DNA of 64,000 nucleotides, taken from the NCBI RefSeq assembly GCF_003425985.1, contig NZ_CP022985.1:3642001-3706000 (forward strand). Direction: 5' to 3'. Source of the stretch: Mariniflexile sp. TRM1-10. GTDB lineage: Bacteria > Bacteroidota > Bacteroidia > Flavobacteriales > Flavobacteriaceae. The notes under the pieces were generated by a model. The model was not told the origin of the DNA and ran no database searches. It saw nothing but the letters and a program-made list of their open reading frames with translations. The number at the start of each line of letters is the position of its first letter. Position 1 is the first letter of the stretch. Made by a program: the position numbers and the translations under genes. Shown in pieces: positions 16,671 through 25,403 of the stretch.

Positions 16671-17248
16671 AATTTATTGGATTGTTACAATGAAACATTG
16701 GTTTTACTGGGGTGAAAATCGAATTTACTGCAAATTTAAGAAACAGCAAAGAAATTCATGGTTTAATTAATTGAATATCAAATAAATGTGAATCAGTAAC
16801 ATCGCGCAGCGTGTTACCCTCTTGCTATTCCTTTCTAAATTCATATTTCCACTTTTCTAGACACTTTATGGTTGTAAATTTAATGGGTTTATAACTTATT
16901 ATTGGGGAATACTATTCTTAGTTAATAATCAAAATAGAATTGCATCTTTTCTTTTTCAAGTTGTTTCACCATGAAAGTGTGTTCACATATTTGAATTGTT
17001 CATGAATAATGAACGTTAAATAAAGTGAACATTAATGATAAAATGGATTCATTTGTATATAATATAATGTACCACGTTATGTAACTTGAGCTTTGGTAAA
17101 AGCATAAGTTTATCTATAATTTCTTGAAAAAATTTATTCTCAAAAGTTTCTTCTACAATGTTAATGGAACACTTTTTATGCGACGACGTAGGAGGGAAGC
17201 ATCATGTGTTTGGAATAGCTATTTTGCTTTCTGTTTTAAATTATTAAT
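16671..17248. other. Gap with no gene seen
   Basis: No open frame with protein-like composition is found. The right part carries the words TAACTTGAGCTTTG (17082-17095) and AACACTTTTTATGCGAC (17168-17184), which recur in the same order at 20520-20667 on the other side of the secreted pair. Confidence 0.5.
17082..17184 (+). repeat. Cassette-flanking repeat, left copy
   Basis: Two exact words of 14 and 17 bases (17082-17095 and 17168-17184) recur in the same order and orientation at 20520-20533 and 20651-20667. A looser match, ATGTACC, lies just upstream of both. The two copies bracket the secreted-protein pair 17249-20224. Confidence 0.5.
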
Positions 17249-19696
17249 TTAGTTTGACCCCAAGAATCCTATGAGTTCTTTGAGTATATGTATTCTTCTA
17301 ATAATTTTATCATTAATTTCTCCTAATCGCTCTGGTCGTAAAATTCCTTCTTCCTTTAAATTATCTAAAAGGCCACCATTTTGAATAGTCTCCACAACAT
17401 TTTGGATATCAGGATCAAAATCGAGATCTTCAGGCTTTATCTCATTAAATATATCCATCATACCATTATTTTCTAAACGAGTTTTTACATGTCTAAGAAA
17501 AAATGTTGATTCTAAAAGTAAGTTTAAAACAACATTGTCATTAACATTAATGCCTGTAGTATCAAAATTATCCCAATCTGCTATAACGTCTCTTATCCAA
17601 CACCTTAAATTAGATATAATCCATTTATCTTCACAATCTGCCATAGTAACTAAAGCTTTCTCTATTTCAGCTTTGGAGTCCCCAAATAATATTTCCAATT
17701 CTTCTTCGTCAATTGAGCCGTTCTCAAGTAAATTCAATAATTGTTCTAAGTCGCTTTTTGTGAGTCCAAACGTTTCTTTGTTATTATTTGTAGTTTGAAT
17801 CAAAGCATTTTCAGCGGTATTAAATAGTACCGGTTTGTATTCAGGATTTAATTTCACCAATTCATGCTGCATCATATTTATAACAGATTGCATATTGTTG
17901 AGCATCATCCCCATTTGATTGGTATTGAAACCAACGGCTGTATTTATATAACTTAAAGTTTCATTCACTTCCGATTTTGACCATGCTACACCAATAATTT
18001 TCGAATAGTCGCTGGCTAACATTTTCTCAGGGCCAATAGATTTTGCAGTACCATCTCCTTTTCCTGAAGGTAAGATATAATCTCCCATTTGAGTTTCGCC
18101 AATAACCAAAATGGGGACTTGACCCATAAGCGCTACTTTTTCATAATTATCTTCAAATCCTTTTTTAGGCATGGCACCTACAATTATCGGATTGCTTGTA
18201 ATGGCCATAAATTGATCTGCTTCAACAAATGTTTTCGAAATAACGCCATTTTTTATTCCAACAACTTCACCATAGGTAATTGTTTCATTCCGATTGGCTT
18301 TTTTTAACCACTCGGCATAATCAGCACCACCAGATTCAAAACTTACTCCACCACCTTTACCAACATTTATAACATGCTTTAATAAAAACGCCTTTCTTTT
18401 AGTAGCCGCAACTATAACAGCCCAAATTTCCGCAAAGGGGTCATCACAATCCTCAACACATACTGTAAAAATAGCAGGAATCACATTAATTAATAACTTA
18501 CCTGAAGATTTCCATACTTCCAAGGTTCTTTCAGCATAACCTACAAAAAACTCTTTGTTAGGCTCTATATGCGCAGAATACAGTCCCTTTAAGTCTTCTG
18601 TACTATCAAATGCATAAGACACACCGCTAATAACAATATTGGGGTCACCAGCTTGAATAGCATCAATGATATCAATTACTGTTTGTCTGGCCAATTTTGT
18701 ACCACCTTCAATCCTTCCAACGGCCTCTCCATCGCCACTAAAGAATGTCACGAAGTTATTATCCCAGCCAGGGTCTTCGTCATTTACTGTAATTGCAATG
18801 CCCTGCCCACTACCTGAAACTCTTAAAGGATAGGTGTTAATATTATTTTGAAGGCTATTGGAAAAAGTTGCATTTATTGTAACCTGTCCATTTAAATTGG
18901 TAATGCTATTTAAATCACTTGTGCCTACATTTAATTCACCAGTAAGCATAGTAGGGCTTTGGTTCTCAACGGTAAAATTACCGTAGTTAATGGTTTCGCC
19001 ATCTTTTGTATTTAAAAAAGTATTTCCTTCAACATATAATTCTGTAAACGTACTTGGCTCTAAAAATTTGGTTGGGAGTTTAAATTTAATACTATCTGTT
19101 GTTACTTCAATACGCTCAATATCATTTGTTACAATACTCAAACCAGCAGTATCGGTAGTTCCTAATTTATCAATTTCTGGATTTGAATTCCTATTACCTT
19201 GAAGCGACCAAACATTTGCAGGAACCCCATGTGCAGTTCCTGTATTCAAATTATTATTTCCAATATTATTACCGTTCATTGTGAGTTTTGATGCCGTATT
19301 GGCATGAAAGGCATAAGGAACTGAGAGCAATTTACTATCGCTTATTGTAGAATAACTGCTGTCATTCCCATATTTAATAGCTATTTCCATCCAAATATCA
19401 TCATTGCTCCAAGGTATATTAATAAAATTTCCTTTGCCTTTTTCACCCTCTCCAATTACAAGCGAAAAAAGACCAAATTGATTGGTTATAATTGTATGTT
19501 CTTCAGAATAATAAATTTTTAGAGCATTTTTATTACTGCTATGTAGATTAACAATTAAAGAAACTTGTTGCTCTGCTAAAATATTCCCAGAAAGATCTCT
19601 GGCTATAGCCTGATATTTCATCCCTTGAGAAGTGACCTGAGCAAAACCTGTGGTCAGAAATAAGCTAAAAACAAAAAAAAGGATAAGTTTTTTCAT
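17249..19696 (-). CDS. Large secreted protein with peptidase G2-like domain
   Basis: This is an 815-residue protein with a signal peptide ending at GFAQ. Residues 25-135 form a domain common in secreted Bacteroidota proteins (YQAIARDLSGNIL, TNQFGLFSLVIGEG, LLSVPYAFHA). A repetitive beta-rich region with LNVGTSDLNSITNLNGQV follows. A later segment, VSFESGGADYAEW and onward, resembles the phage-tail Peptidase_G2 autocleaving domain, where the Ser/Asp of SGGADYAEW would be the cleavage dyad. The C-terminal 200 residues are helical and acidic. It may be a cell-surface appendage or tail-fibre-like protein. It is followed on the same strand by no gene and preceded by a T9SS-tail protein 16 bases upstream. 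Confidence 0.6.
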   Translation of the reverse strand: MKKLILFFVFSLFLTTGFAQVTSQGMKYQAIARDLSGNILAEQQVSLIVNLHSSNKNALKIYYSEEHTIITNQFGLFSLVIGEGEKGKGNFINIPWSNDDIWMEIAIKYGNDSSYSTISDSKLLSVPYAFHANTASKLTMNGNNIGNNNLNTGTAHGVPANVWSLQGNRNSNPEIDKLGTTDTAGLSIVTNDIERIEVTTDSIKFKLPTKFLEPSTFTELYVEGNTFLNTKDGETINYGNFTVENQSPTMLTGELNVGTSDLNSITNLNGQVTINATFSNSLQNNINTYPLRVSGSGQGIAITVNDEDPGWDNNFVTFFSGDGEAVGRIEGGTKLARQTVIDIIDAIQAGDPNIVISGVSYAFDSTEDLKGLYSAHIEPNKEFFVGYAERTLEVWKSSGKLLINVIPAIFTVCVEDCDDPFAEIWAVIVAATKRKAFLLKHVINVGKGGGVSFESGGADYAEWLKKANRNETITYGEVVGIKNGVISKTFVEADQFMAITSNPIIVGAMPKKGFEDNYEKVALMGQVPILVIGETQMGDYILPSGKGDGTAKSIGPEKMLASDYSKIIGVAWSKSEVNETLSYINTAVGFNTNQMGMMLNNMQSVINMMQHELVKLNPEYKPVLFNTAENALIQTTNNNKETFGLTKSDLEQLLNLLENGSIDEEELEILFGDSKAEIEKALVTMADCEDKWIISNLRCWIRDVIADWDNFDTTGINVNDNVVLNLLLESTFFLRHVKTRLENNGMMDIFNEIKPEDLDFDPDIQNVVETIQNGGLLDNLKEEGILRPERLGEINDKIIRRIHILKELIGFLGSN

Positions 19697-19711
19697 GGTT
19701 GTAGTTTTTTA

Positions 19712-20224
19712 TTAATTCTTTATTATTTTATAAACCTCAATGAAAGATTCATTTTCATTTGAAATTTTAAGGATATAAATACCTGACTTAAAATTCACAA
19801 CATCAATCCAAAATTCTGGTCCTTTAATATTTGTGAAAGATTCTAGAGTTAATCTACCTGTTAGATCGTAAATTTTTACGTTGAATTTTGAATCTGTATT
19901 TAGTCCTAAATTAATATGAAGTTTATGGTTTACAGGGTTTGGAAACACAACAGGTTTAAATTTGCTTTCTGAACTCATGTTTAATCCTAACGTGGAAGCA
20001 TTATCAAAAAAGCTTTGATGAAATCCTTGAGTAATTATGCCTTTATTAATGTAACTTGTTTCAACAATATTCTCACCAAGCGTCCATGTAAGCAATATTG
20101 ATTTGGTTTTATTGACCCCGCCTTGTGAAGAAATAATGGAAATAGTATTTGGCGAATGAAAATTTTGTGAAAAACCAATGGTTGTAAATAATGTTAAAGC
20201 CAAATATAAAACTATCATTCTCAT
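19712..20224 (-). CDS. Small secreted protein with T9SS type A sorting tail
   Basis: This is a 170-residue protein with a signal peptide ending near GFSQ. The last 75 residues form a Por secretion-system C-terminal sorting domain: FPNPVNHKLHI, VKIYDLTGRL, FKSGIYILKI, then a short basic end. It should cross the outer membrane by type IX secretion. The N-terminal half has no known domain. It is the first gene of a two-gene unit with the 815-residue protein, so the two may work together at the cell surface. Confidence 0.85.
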   Translation of the reverse strand: MRMIVLYLALTLFTTIGFSQNFHSPNTISIISSQGGVNKTKSILLTWTLGENIVETSYINKGIITQGFHQSFFDNASTLGLNMSSESKFKPVVFPNPVNHKLHINLGLNTDSKFNVKIYDLTGRLTLESFTNIKGPEFWIDVVNFKSGIYILKISNENESFIEVYKIIKN

Positions 20225-20425
20225 GGTAAACTATGTAATACCGCAGGAAAGAATTGTAGAATTAAGGAAATAAGATTTCTTAAGTTCTTTTATTTCTAGC
20301 GAACTGTGAAACTTTATCGTTTAAAATATGATTATAAACGTTTAAATACCAGTGAGTTAATTTTATAAGTTGATTTTACTTATAAAAACATTTATAAACA
20401 AAACTGATACATTATAACTTCAATC

Positions 20426-20468
20426 ATGTCAAATATTATCTAAAAGCACTATAACGCTAATTGTTATA
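20426..20468 (+). repeat. 43-bp direct repeat, left of the serine hydrolase
   Basis: Begins ATGTCAAATAT and ends TAATTGTTATA. It matches 22169-22211 at 35 of 43 positions with no gaps, in the same orientation, so the pair brackets the serine hydrolase gene. The 564-base gap 20225-20788 otherwise holds the right copy of the secreted-cassette repeat, a dispersed ACTGAGCGAAGTCGAA word and the hydrolase promoter. Confidence 0.65.
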
Positions 20469-20519
20469 AAATTTACTAAAATGTACCGTGTGAAGTTTAA
20501 ACTGAGCAAAGTTGTAGGA

Positions 20520-20667
20520 TAACTTGAGCTTTGCTCGCCTCATTTTATTTGAGAAAGAGGTGTTCGCAAATCATCTTCGTCGATTTGGTGCTAACCAAAC
20601 TCATTCAAGATTCACGAGCTCCTATTTATCAAATAGGAGTGGAGTGAGTAAACACTTTTTATGCGAC
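20520..20667 (+). repeat. Cassette-flanking repeat, right copy
   Basis: Carries TAACTTGAGCTTTG (20520-20533) and AACACTTTTTATGCGAC (20651-20667), the same two words as 17082-17184, but with 117 rather than 72 bases between them. Confidence 0.5.
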
Positions 20668-20670
20668 TAG

Positions 20671-20691
20671 CCTGTACTGAGCGAAGTCGAA
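20671..20691 (+). repeat. Dispersed repeat word
   Basis: The stretch after CCTGTACTGAGC reads GAAGTCGAA. It resembles 29284-29306 and the inverted repeat at 533-611. This is a common short intergenic repeat type. Confidence 0.4.
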
Positions 20692-20747
20692 TTGCGGGAT
20701 GTTGAAATAAATCACATGTTTAAAATGAAATGATTTAAAAAAATGTA

Positions 20748-20783
20748 TTTTGTCGATTATATAAGTATTTCGTCATATATTTG
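20748..20783 (+). promoter_or_regulatory. Promoter of the serine hydrolase gene
   Basis: TTTTG (20748-20752), 23 bases, then a consensus -7 box TATATTTG (20776-20783). The expected start of transcription near 20790 leaves a leader of about 30 bases before ATG 20819. Confidence 0.6.
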
Positions 20784-20818
20784 TAGTATTGCATCCAAAA
20801 CTAAATGATAATTTACTT

Positions 20819-22129
20819 ATGTTGAGATTCAAAATCTGGGAAAAACCAATACTCATCATTTTTACACTTTTTGTGCTTACCTCAAGTGTTATTATACCTG
20901 CTTCAATTCCTGAAGAAGGTGTAATAATGTCAAATAGTGTTGATAAACCTTTGGTCAATCAGAAAGAGATAATTCAGAAAGAGGTAAAATTGTATAAAGT
21001 GCATCAGCAAAATTTGAAAGATGCCCTTAATACATATTTTAAAAAGGCTATAGCTTCAGGAGATATTGTAGGATCCGGAGTTAGTATTGTTAGAGGAGGT
21101 TCTATCGTAATCTCTGATGGATTCGGCAAAAAGAATATTAGTTTTAATGATGGTGTCGATGAAGAAACAATATTCCGACTCGGATCGCTGTCAAAAGGGT
21201 TTACAGGCGTTTTGGCTGCCGATTTAAAGTGTGAAGGCAAATTAGATTGGTCAGATAAGGTCAGTGACTATATTCCTGGATTTCAATTGGGAGACAGCAA
21301 TAATAGCGATCACATAACACTGGCCAACATTTTATCGCATACTTCAGGGACACCTTACCATAGTTACACCAATCTTATTGAGGCTGGATTGCCATTAACG
21401 GAAATTGCCAGTCGCTTTAAAGCTGTAATACCAATTTGCAAACCAGGTTCGATGTATAGTTATCAGAATGCTATGTTTGCGCTTTCTGGTGAGATGATGC
21501 ATCAAGAAACCGGACAAGATATTTCCACATTATTGAATACTAAATTTTTCAAGCCATTGCAAATGGATCATACCTCAATGGATTATGAAACTTTAGCACA
21601 TGCAGAAAATGTTGCCTTACCTCATTCAAAAAGACGCCACGGCTGGAAAACCTTAAAACTTAACGATCATTATTACAATGCTGTTGCTGCAGGAGGCATC
21701 AATGCCAGTGCACTTGATATGGCCAAATGGATGCAGTTATTGTTGGGCCATCATCCGGAAATTATGGATAAGACTGCTTTACAGGAAGCGTTTAACCCAT
21801 TTATAGAAATTAAGGGGCACAGCAAATATTACCAGCGTTGGCCAGGGCATGTAAGCTCTTACTATGGCTTTGGGTGGAGAATCCATAAATTTATGGATCT
21901 GGATGAGCAAAAAACCATCTTGCATCATGGAGGAAGTGTTAACAATTACCGAAATGAAATAGCAGTCTATCCTGAAGACGATTTAGGGATTTGCGTACTT
22001 TTGAACAGTAATTCCAAATTGGCAAAAACGGTGATTCCAGATTTGTACAAGATCGTGAAAGAAGTGTTTAACGATACCAATTCAAAAATCACTCCTGATC
22101 ACAATACAAAAGTTGCGTCGACATTTTAA
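20819..22129 (+). CDS. Exported serine hydrolase, beta-lactamase class C family
   Basis: This is a 436-residue protein with an N-terminal membrane/signal segment (PILIIFTLFVLTSSVII). The penicillin-binding fold motifs are all present: SLSK for the nucleophile Ser and Lys, YSYQN for the YxN tyrosine, and HHGGS in place of KTG. Families with HxG are mostly esterases, D-aminopeptidases or penicillin-binding-like enzymes rather than true resistance enzymes, so no resistance is claimed. ATG 20819 is preferred to a TTG at 20789 because it follows the promoter with a short leader and starts the signal segment. It stands alone between two copies of a 43-bp repeat. Confidence 0.82.
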   Translation: MLRFKIWEKPILIIFTLFVLTSSVIIPASIPEEGVIMSNSVDKPLVNQKEIIQKEVKLYKVHQQNLKDALNTYFKKAIASGDIVGSGVSIVRGGSIVISDGFGKKNISFNDGVDEETIFRLGSLSKGFTGVLAADLKCEGKLDWSDKVSDYIPGFQLGDSNNSDHITLANILSHTSGTPYHSYTNLIEAGLPLTEIASRFKAVIPICKPGSMYSYQNAMFALSGEMMHQETGQDISTLLNTKFFKPLQMDHTSMDYETLAHAENVALPHSKRRHGWKTLKLNDHYYNAVAAGGINASALDMAKWMQLLLGHHPEIMDKTALQEAFNPFIEIKGHSKYYQRWPGHVSSYYGFGWRIHKFMDLDEQKTILHHGGSVNNYRNEIAVYPEDDLGICVLLNSNSKLAKTVIPDLYKIVKEVFNDTNSKITPDHNTKVASTF

Positions 22130-22168
22130 ATACTACACAATAATTTTTTATATAACGAAGCTGTAATT

Positions 22169-22211
22169 ATGTCAAATATCGCTAAAAAGCGCTATTATGC
22201 TAATTGTTATA
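22169..22211 (+). repeat. 43-bp direct repeat, right of the serine hydrolase
   Basis: Second copy of the repeat at 20426-20468, 39 bases after the hydrolase stop. An open frame starting in it (22169-22369) runs over the Fic-like remnant on the wrong strand and is not called. Confidence 0.65.
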
Positions 22212-22267
22212 TTTGCACTATAATTGTTCATATGTTGAGTATAGTTGATTTTATGGCATCTGACCTT

Positions 22268-22402
22268 TTAAACCTTAGCCACTGGAGTTCCTTTCATCCC
22301 TTCTTCTACAAGCCAAGCAATAAACTTGGCAAATGCCTTGATATTTTTGCCCACGCTGGCGTCTTCTAAAGCACTCATATAGCATCCGCTTAAAAATTCC
22401 AT
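22268..22402 (-). pseudogene. C-terminal remnant of a Fic-like protein
   Basis: The minus strand encodes 44 residues, MEFLSGCYMSALEDASVG and on to FAKFIAWLVEEGMKG, ending in TAA. The pattern A(L/F)xxAS ... FAKFIAxLVEE resembles the final helices of Fic/DOC-family proteins. The catalytic HPFxxGNG part is absent and the frame is closed by a stop a few codons upstream. It looks like the tail of a lost gene. The family call is tentative. Confidence 0.4.
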
Positions 22403-23029
22403 CTTAGGCTCACAAGAGGAACTAAGAAGGGATTAAGATAAAACGCTTAAATTCAAAAACTTAAATAATATTGATGCCTGTCTTAGGCTCTTTATCTCTG
22501 AAATAGGAAACAGAGACAAAGAAGTCATTAGATATTGGGGTAATTTGTTTTTTAGCACTAATTAATAATTATAATACATCATTAAATAATATTATTACTT
22601 CAATTATATTTAGATGTTAAAGTTTCTCAATGTATTACAACTATATGGTTATGTTTTGTTTATTAGTATAGCATATAGCAACCAACTGGATTTCTGTGTA
22701 ATGTAAAATGATTCTAAATTCAGAAAATTTGCTCTTTTTAAAGAGTAATTACTTACTATTATTTATTACATTTAACATCTCCCTACTACTGATTTAGCAT
22801 TTTATTTATGAACGCTTGCGGTTTTCCGTATTCAATGTTATGTAAAGCGATTTACATTTGACATTTATATTGTTTTATTATGGTCTTATTTAAAATGAAG
22901 AAACATGGATAAAAAGATAGAAGGAATTTAAAGTTCCGTATAACCATGCAAAATGGATGTGTAAAAGAATAAAAATTTTGAATATGAGTAAGTTAGCAGA
23001 GATTATAAAAAACAGACAGAATTAATAAT

Positions 23030-23222
23030 ATGGCAAAAAATGTAAATCAAGCATTTGATGAATTTAACAAAGATGTAATAAATCTTAAAGGAGAATACTG
23101 ATAGTGCTCACAGCAGTAGAGACTGGTTAATCTCTCAACTATTGGCTTTTTCCGAAAATGTTGAAGACTTTTCAAATAACTATCCCAATGAGCATATAAA
23201 ATTTGGCTCATCCGAACCATGA
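23030..23222 (+). pseudogene. Broken N-terminus of a CD-NTase (SMODS nucleotidyltransferase)
   Basis: Frame one reads MAKNVNQAFDEFNKDVINL to a TGA at 23101. Shifting one base at about 23097, it continues TDSAHSSRDWLISQLLAF and ends IKFGS at 23222. Joined, the 60-odd residues match the start of CBASS-type cGAS/DncV-like nucleotidyltransferases, where SSRDWLI and the catalytic FGS follow in this order. The gene is broken by a frameshift and stops right at the GS motif, so it has no catalytic Asp residues. An unassigned short frame just upstream ends LAEIIKNRQN. Confidence 0.65.
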
Positions 23223-23241
23223 AAAGTGAGCATACTATTTA

Positions 23242-23442
23242 AAGACCCCAAGTAGCGTCTTCAATATTGCCTCGGTAGGATATGATAAAGAAGCACGCAT
23301 TTTAGAAATAGAGTTTCACAATGGGGCGGTTTATCAGTATTTTGATGTGTCTGAAAATGTGTTTGAATAATTGATGAGTTTATCAGCAATAGGAAGTTAT
23401 TTTATAAATAAAAAAAATAGATTTAAATATCAAAAGAAATAA
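23242..23442 (+). pseudogene. KTSC-domain gene with an in-frame stop
   Basis: The frame reads NIASVGYDKEARILEIEF, then VYQYFDVSENVFE, a TAA, and LMSLSAIGSYFINK to a final stop at 23440. This is the whole small beta-strand KTSC domain (S-x-I-x-x-x-G-Y-D ... L-x-I-x-F ... G-x-x-Y-x-Y). A stop codon replaces the residue between VFE and LM. The N-terminal start is not clear. It lies 20 bases after the CD-NTase wreck and 80 bases before qatA. Confidence 0.65.
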
Positions 23443-23522
23443 AACTTGAGGGTAGTATTTTAAAGAGATTTTCGGCAAGAAAATTAAATAGGAATGAATA
23501 ATTAAACATCAAATATATATAT

Positions 23523-25403
23523 ATGTGGGCAGATAATGAAACTTCAGAAGACTTATTAGGCTTTAAAGTACACGCAGATTTATTAGTTGATGTAATCAAC
23601 GATGATAAAGTTTTACCTGTAACAATCGGCGTATTTGGAGATTGGGGAAGCGGAAAATCAAGCATTCTTAAAATTGTAGAACAAGAATTAACCGGAGGTG
23701 AGGAAGACGGATTTAAAGACGGTACTCTTGTACTCTATTTTAACGGTTGGGTATTTGAAGGATACGATGATGCAAAGGCAGCTTTGTTAGAATCTATCAT
23801 TGAAAAGTTTGACAAGCATAAGACAATTGGAAATAAAGTAAAGGACAAAACAAAAAAGCTGTTCAAATCCGTAAAATGGATGCGTTTATTAGGATTAAGT
23901 TTTAAAAAAGTCATTGTTCCTGGAGCATCAGCTTACTTAACAGGCGGAGCTTCTTTATTGCCATTCTTAGTAAATGAATTTTCGCAGCTTCAACCGAAAG
24001 ATGTAGCTGAAAAGCTTACTGGAGAAGGTGCTGAAGATTTTTTAAAAGAAATAATCAAAAAGAATGAAGATGAGGAAGTAACAATAGTTCGTGAATTTCG
24101 TGATGATTTCAAAGAAATGATAGACAAGTCAGGAATAAAGAAACTTGTTGTAATCATTGATGATTTGGACAGATGTACTCCTGACAGACTTATTGAAAAC
24201 CTTGAAGCGATAAAATTATTCTTAAATGTTGAGAAAACAGCATTTGTAATTGGGGCAGACCCAAGAATAGTAAGACACGCAATTGAACATCGTTATAGGA
24301 CTGATAGTATTGAAAATGCGGATGACCCAGACAGTAGAAATAAACGTATTGTAAGTGACTATTTGGAGAAATTGATTCAAATACCTTACTATTTGCCTAA
24401 GTTAACAGACAACGAAGTTGAAACTTACCTAACATTACTTTTCTGTAAGAAGGCAATGGAAAATGACTTTCCAAAGGTAATAGACGCTTTCAAAACAAAC
24501 AGAGAGAATAACAGGTATGATGTTTTTGGATTAGGAGATATTCAAGAAATAGCTACAGAAGAGCAAAGGAAAGAATTGACGGAAAACGTTTCTCTAATAG
24601 CTTCACTATCTCCAATTATTACAGAAGGATTGAAAGGGAATCCACGACAAATTAAAAGATTTTTAAACACTTTCACTTTAAGAAATAGACTTGTCAAGGT
24701 TGCTAAATTGTCAGATTTCAAAATAGATATTCTAGCAAAACTAATGGTATTGGAATATGCTTCTACAAATTTATTTAAAGAAATATACAATTGGCAATCT
24801 CTACAAAAAGGAGAGCCCAAACAAATTATTGAGCTTGAAAAGTTAGCAGGAGCAGAAAATACAGAAGAAATAAAAAAACAATTTTCAACTGAATGGGCTT
24901 CGGAAAAAGTAATGAAGTGGGTCAATGCCGAACCAAAACTTGCAAACGTTGATTTAAGAGATTATTACTGGATTTCAAGAGATCAGCTTTCTACTACAAT
25001 CAGTGGAGCATCTTTGATTCCGCCACATATTCGGAGCTTAACTAAAAAACTAATAAACCACGGCTCAGGAAGTATTTTGGAAAATACTATTACACAAGAA
25101 GTAATCGGAAAATTAAATGAAACAGAAAATGAAATACTGCTATCTCTACTAGAAAAGGAATTGATTAAGTTTCCGGAAAATGATAGTATTCATAAAGTTT
25201 TCATTGAAATGATGTCTAAAAATGCATCTGGAATAATTGAATCTTATGGTAGGGCAATAGCAAAAGCAGACAACAGAAAAATACCATTTAGTTTACGTAG
25301 TGAATTTACACTGGCAGAAGGAAAAAATAAAAATGTCAAATCTCTATATAGTCAGTTTGAAAAGACATCGCAAATCTATAAAGCATTAAATTCTAAAAAA
25401 TAA
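23523..25403 (+). CDS. qatA: QatA, KAP-family P-loop ATPase of the Qat antiphage system
   Basis: This is a 626-residue KAP NTPase. It has Walker A GDWGSGKSS (39-47), a hydrophobic segment at about 128-150 (VIVPGASAYLTGGASLLPFLV) typical of the KAP insertion, Walker B LVVIIDDLDRC (208-218) and a C-terminal helical region. The start fits the family opening (SEDLLGFKVHADLLVDVI). In the described QatABCD system the ATPase is required for phage defence, but its exact action is unknown. It overlaps qatB in a TAATG and heads a four-gene unit with tight spacing. All key residues are intact. Confidence 0.92.
   Translation: MWADNETSEDLLGFKVHADLLVDVINDDKVLPVTIGVFGDWGSGKSSILKIVEQELTGGEEDGFKDGTLVLYFNGWVFEGYDDAKAALLESIIEKFDKHKTIGNKVKDKTKKLFKSVKWMRLLGLSFKKVIVPGASAYLTGGASLLPFLVNEFSQLQPKDVAEKLTGEGAEDFLKEIIKKNEDEEVTIVREFRDDFKEMIDKSGIKKLVVIIDDLDRCTPDRLIENLEAIKLFLNVEKTAFVIGADPRIVRHAIEHRYRTDSIENADDPDSRNKRIVSDYLEKLIQIPYYLPKLTDNEVETYLTLLFCKKAMENDFPKVIDAFKTNRENNRYDVFGLGDIQEIATEEQRKELTENVSLIASLSPIITEGLKGNPRQIKRFLNTFTLRNRLVKVAKLSDFKIDILAKLMVLEYASTNLFKEIYNWQSLQKGEPKQIIELEKLAGAENTEEIKKQFSTEWASEKVMKWVNAEPKLANVDLRDYYWISRDQLSTTISGASLIPPHIRSLTKKLINHGSGSILENTITQEVIGKLNETENEILLSLLEKELIKFPENDSIHKVFIEMMSKNASGIIESYGRAIAKADNRKIPFSLRSEFTLAEGKNKNVKSLYSQFEKTSQIYKALNSKK

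Noticed and set aside
20819..22129. Antibiotic resistance beta-lactamase
   Set aside because: The class C fold motifs are present, but HHGGS replaces KTG, and most such proteins are esterases or peptidases. No resistance is claimed.
17082..22211. Integron-type cassette array
   Set aside because: The repeats flank single units, but they lack the attC core GTTRRRY and no integron integrase is seen. Simple direct repeats fit better.
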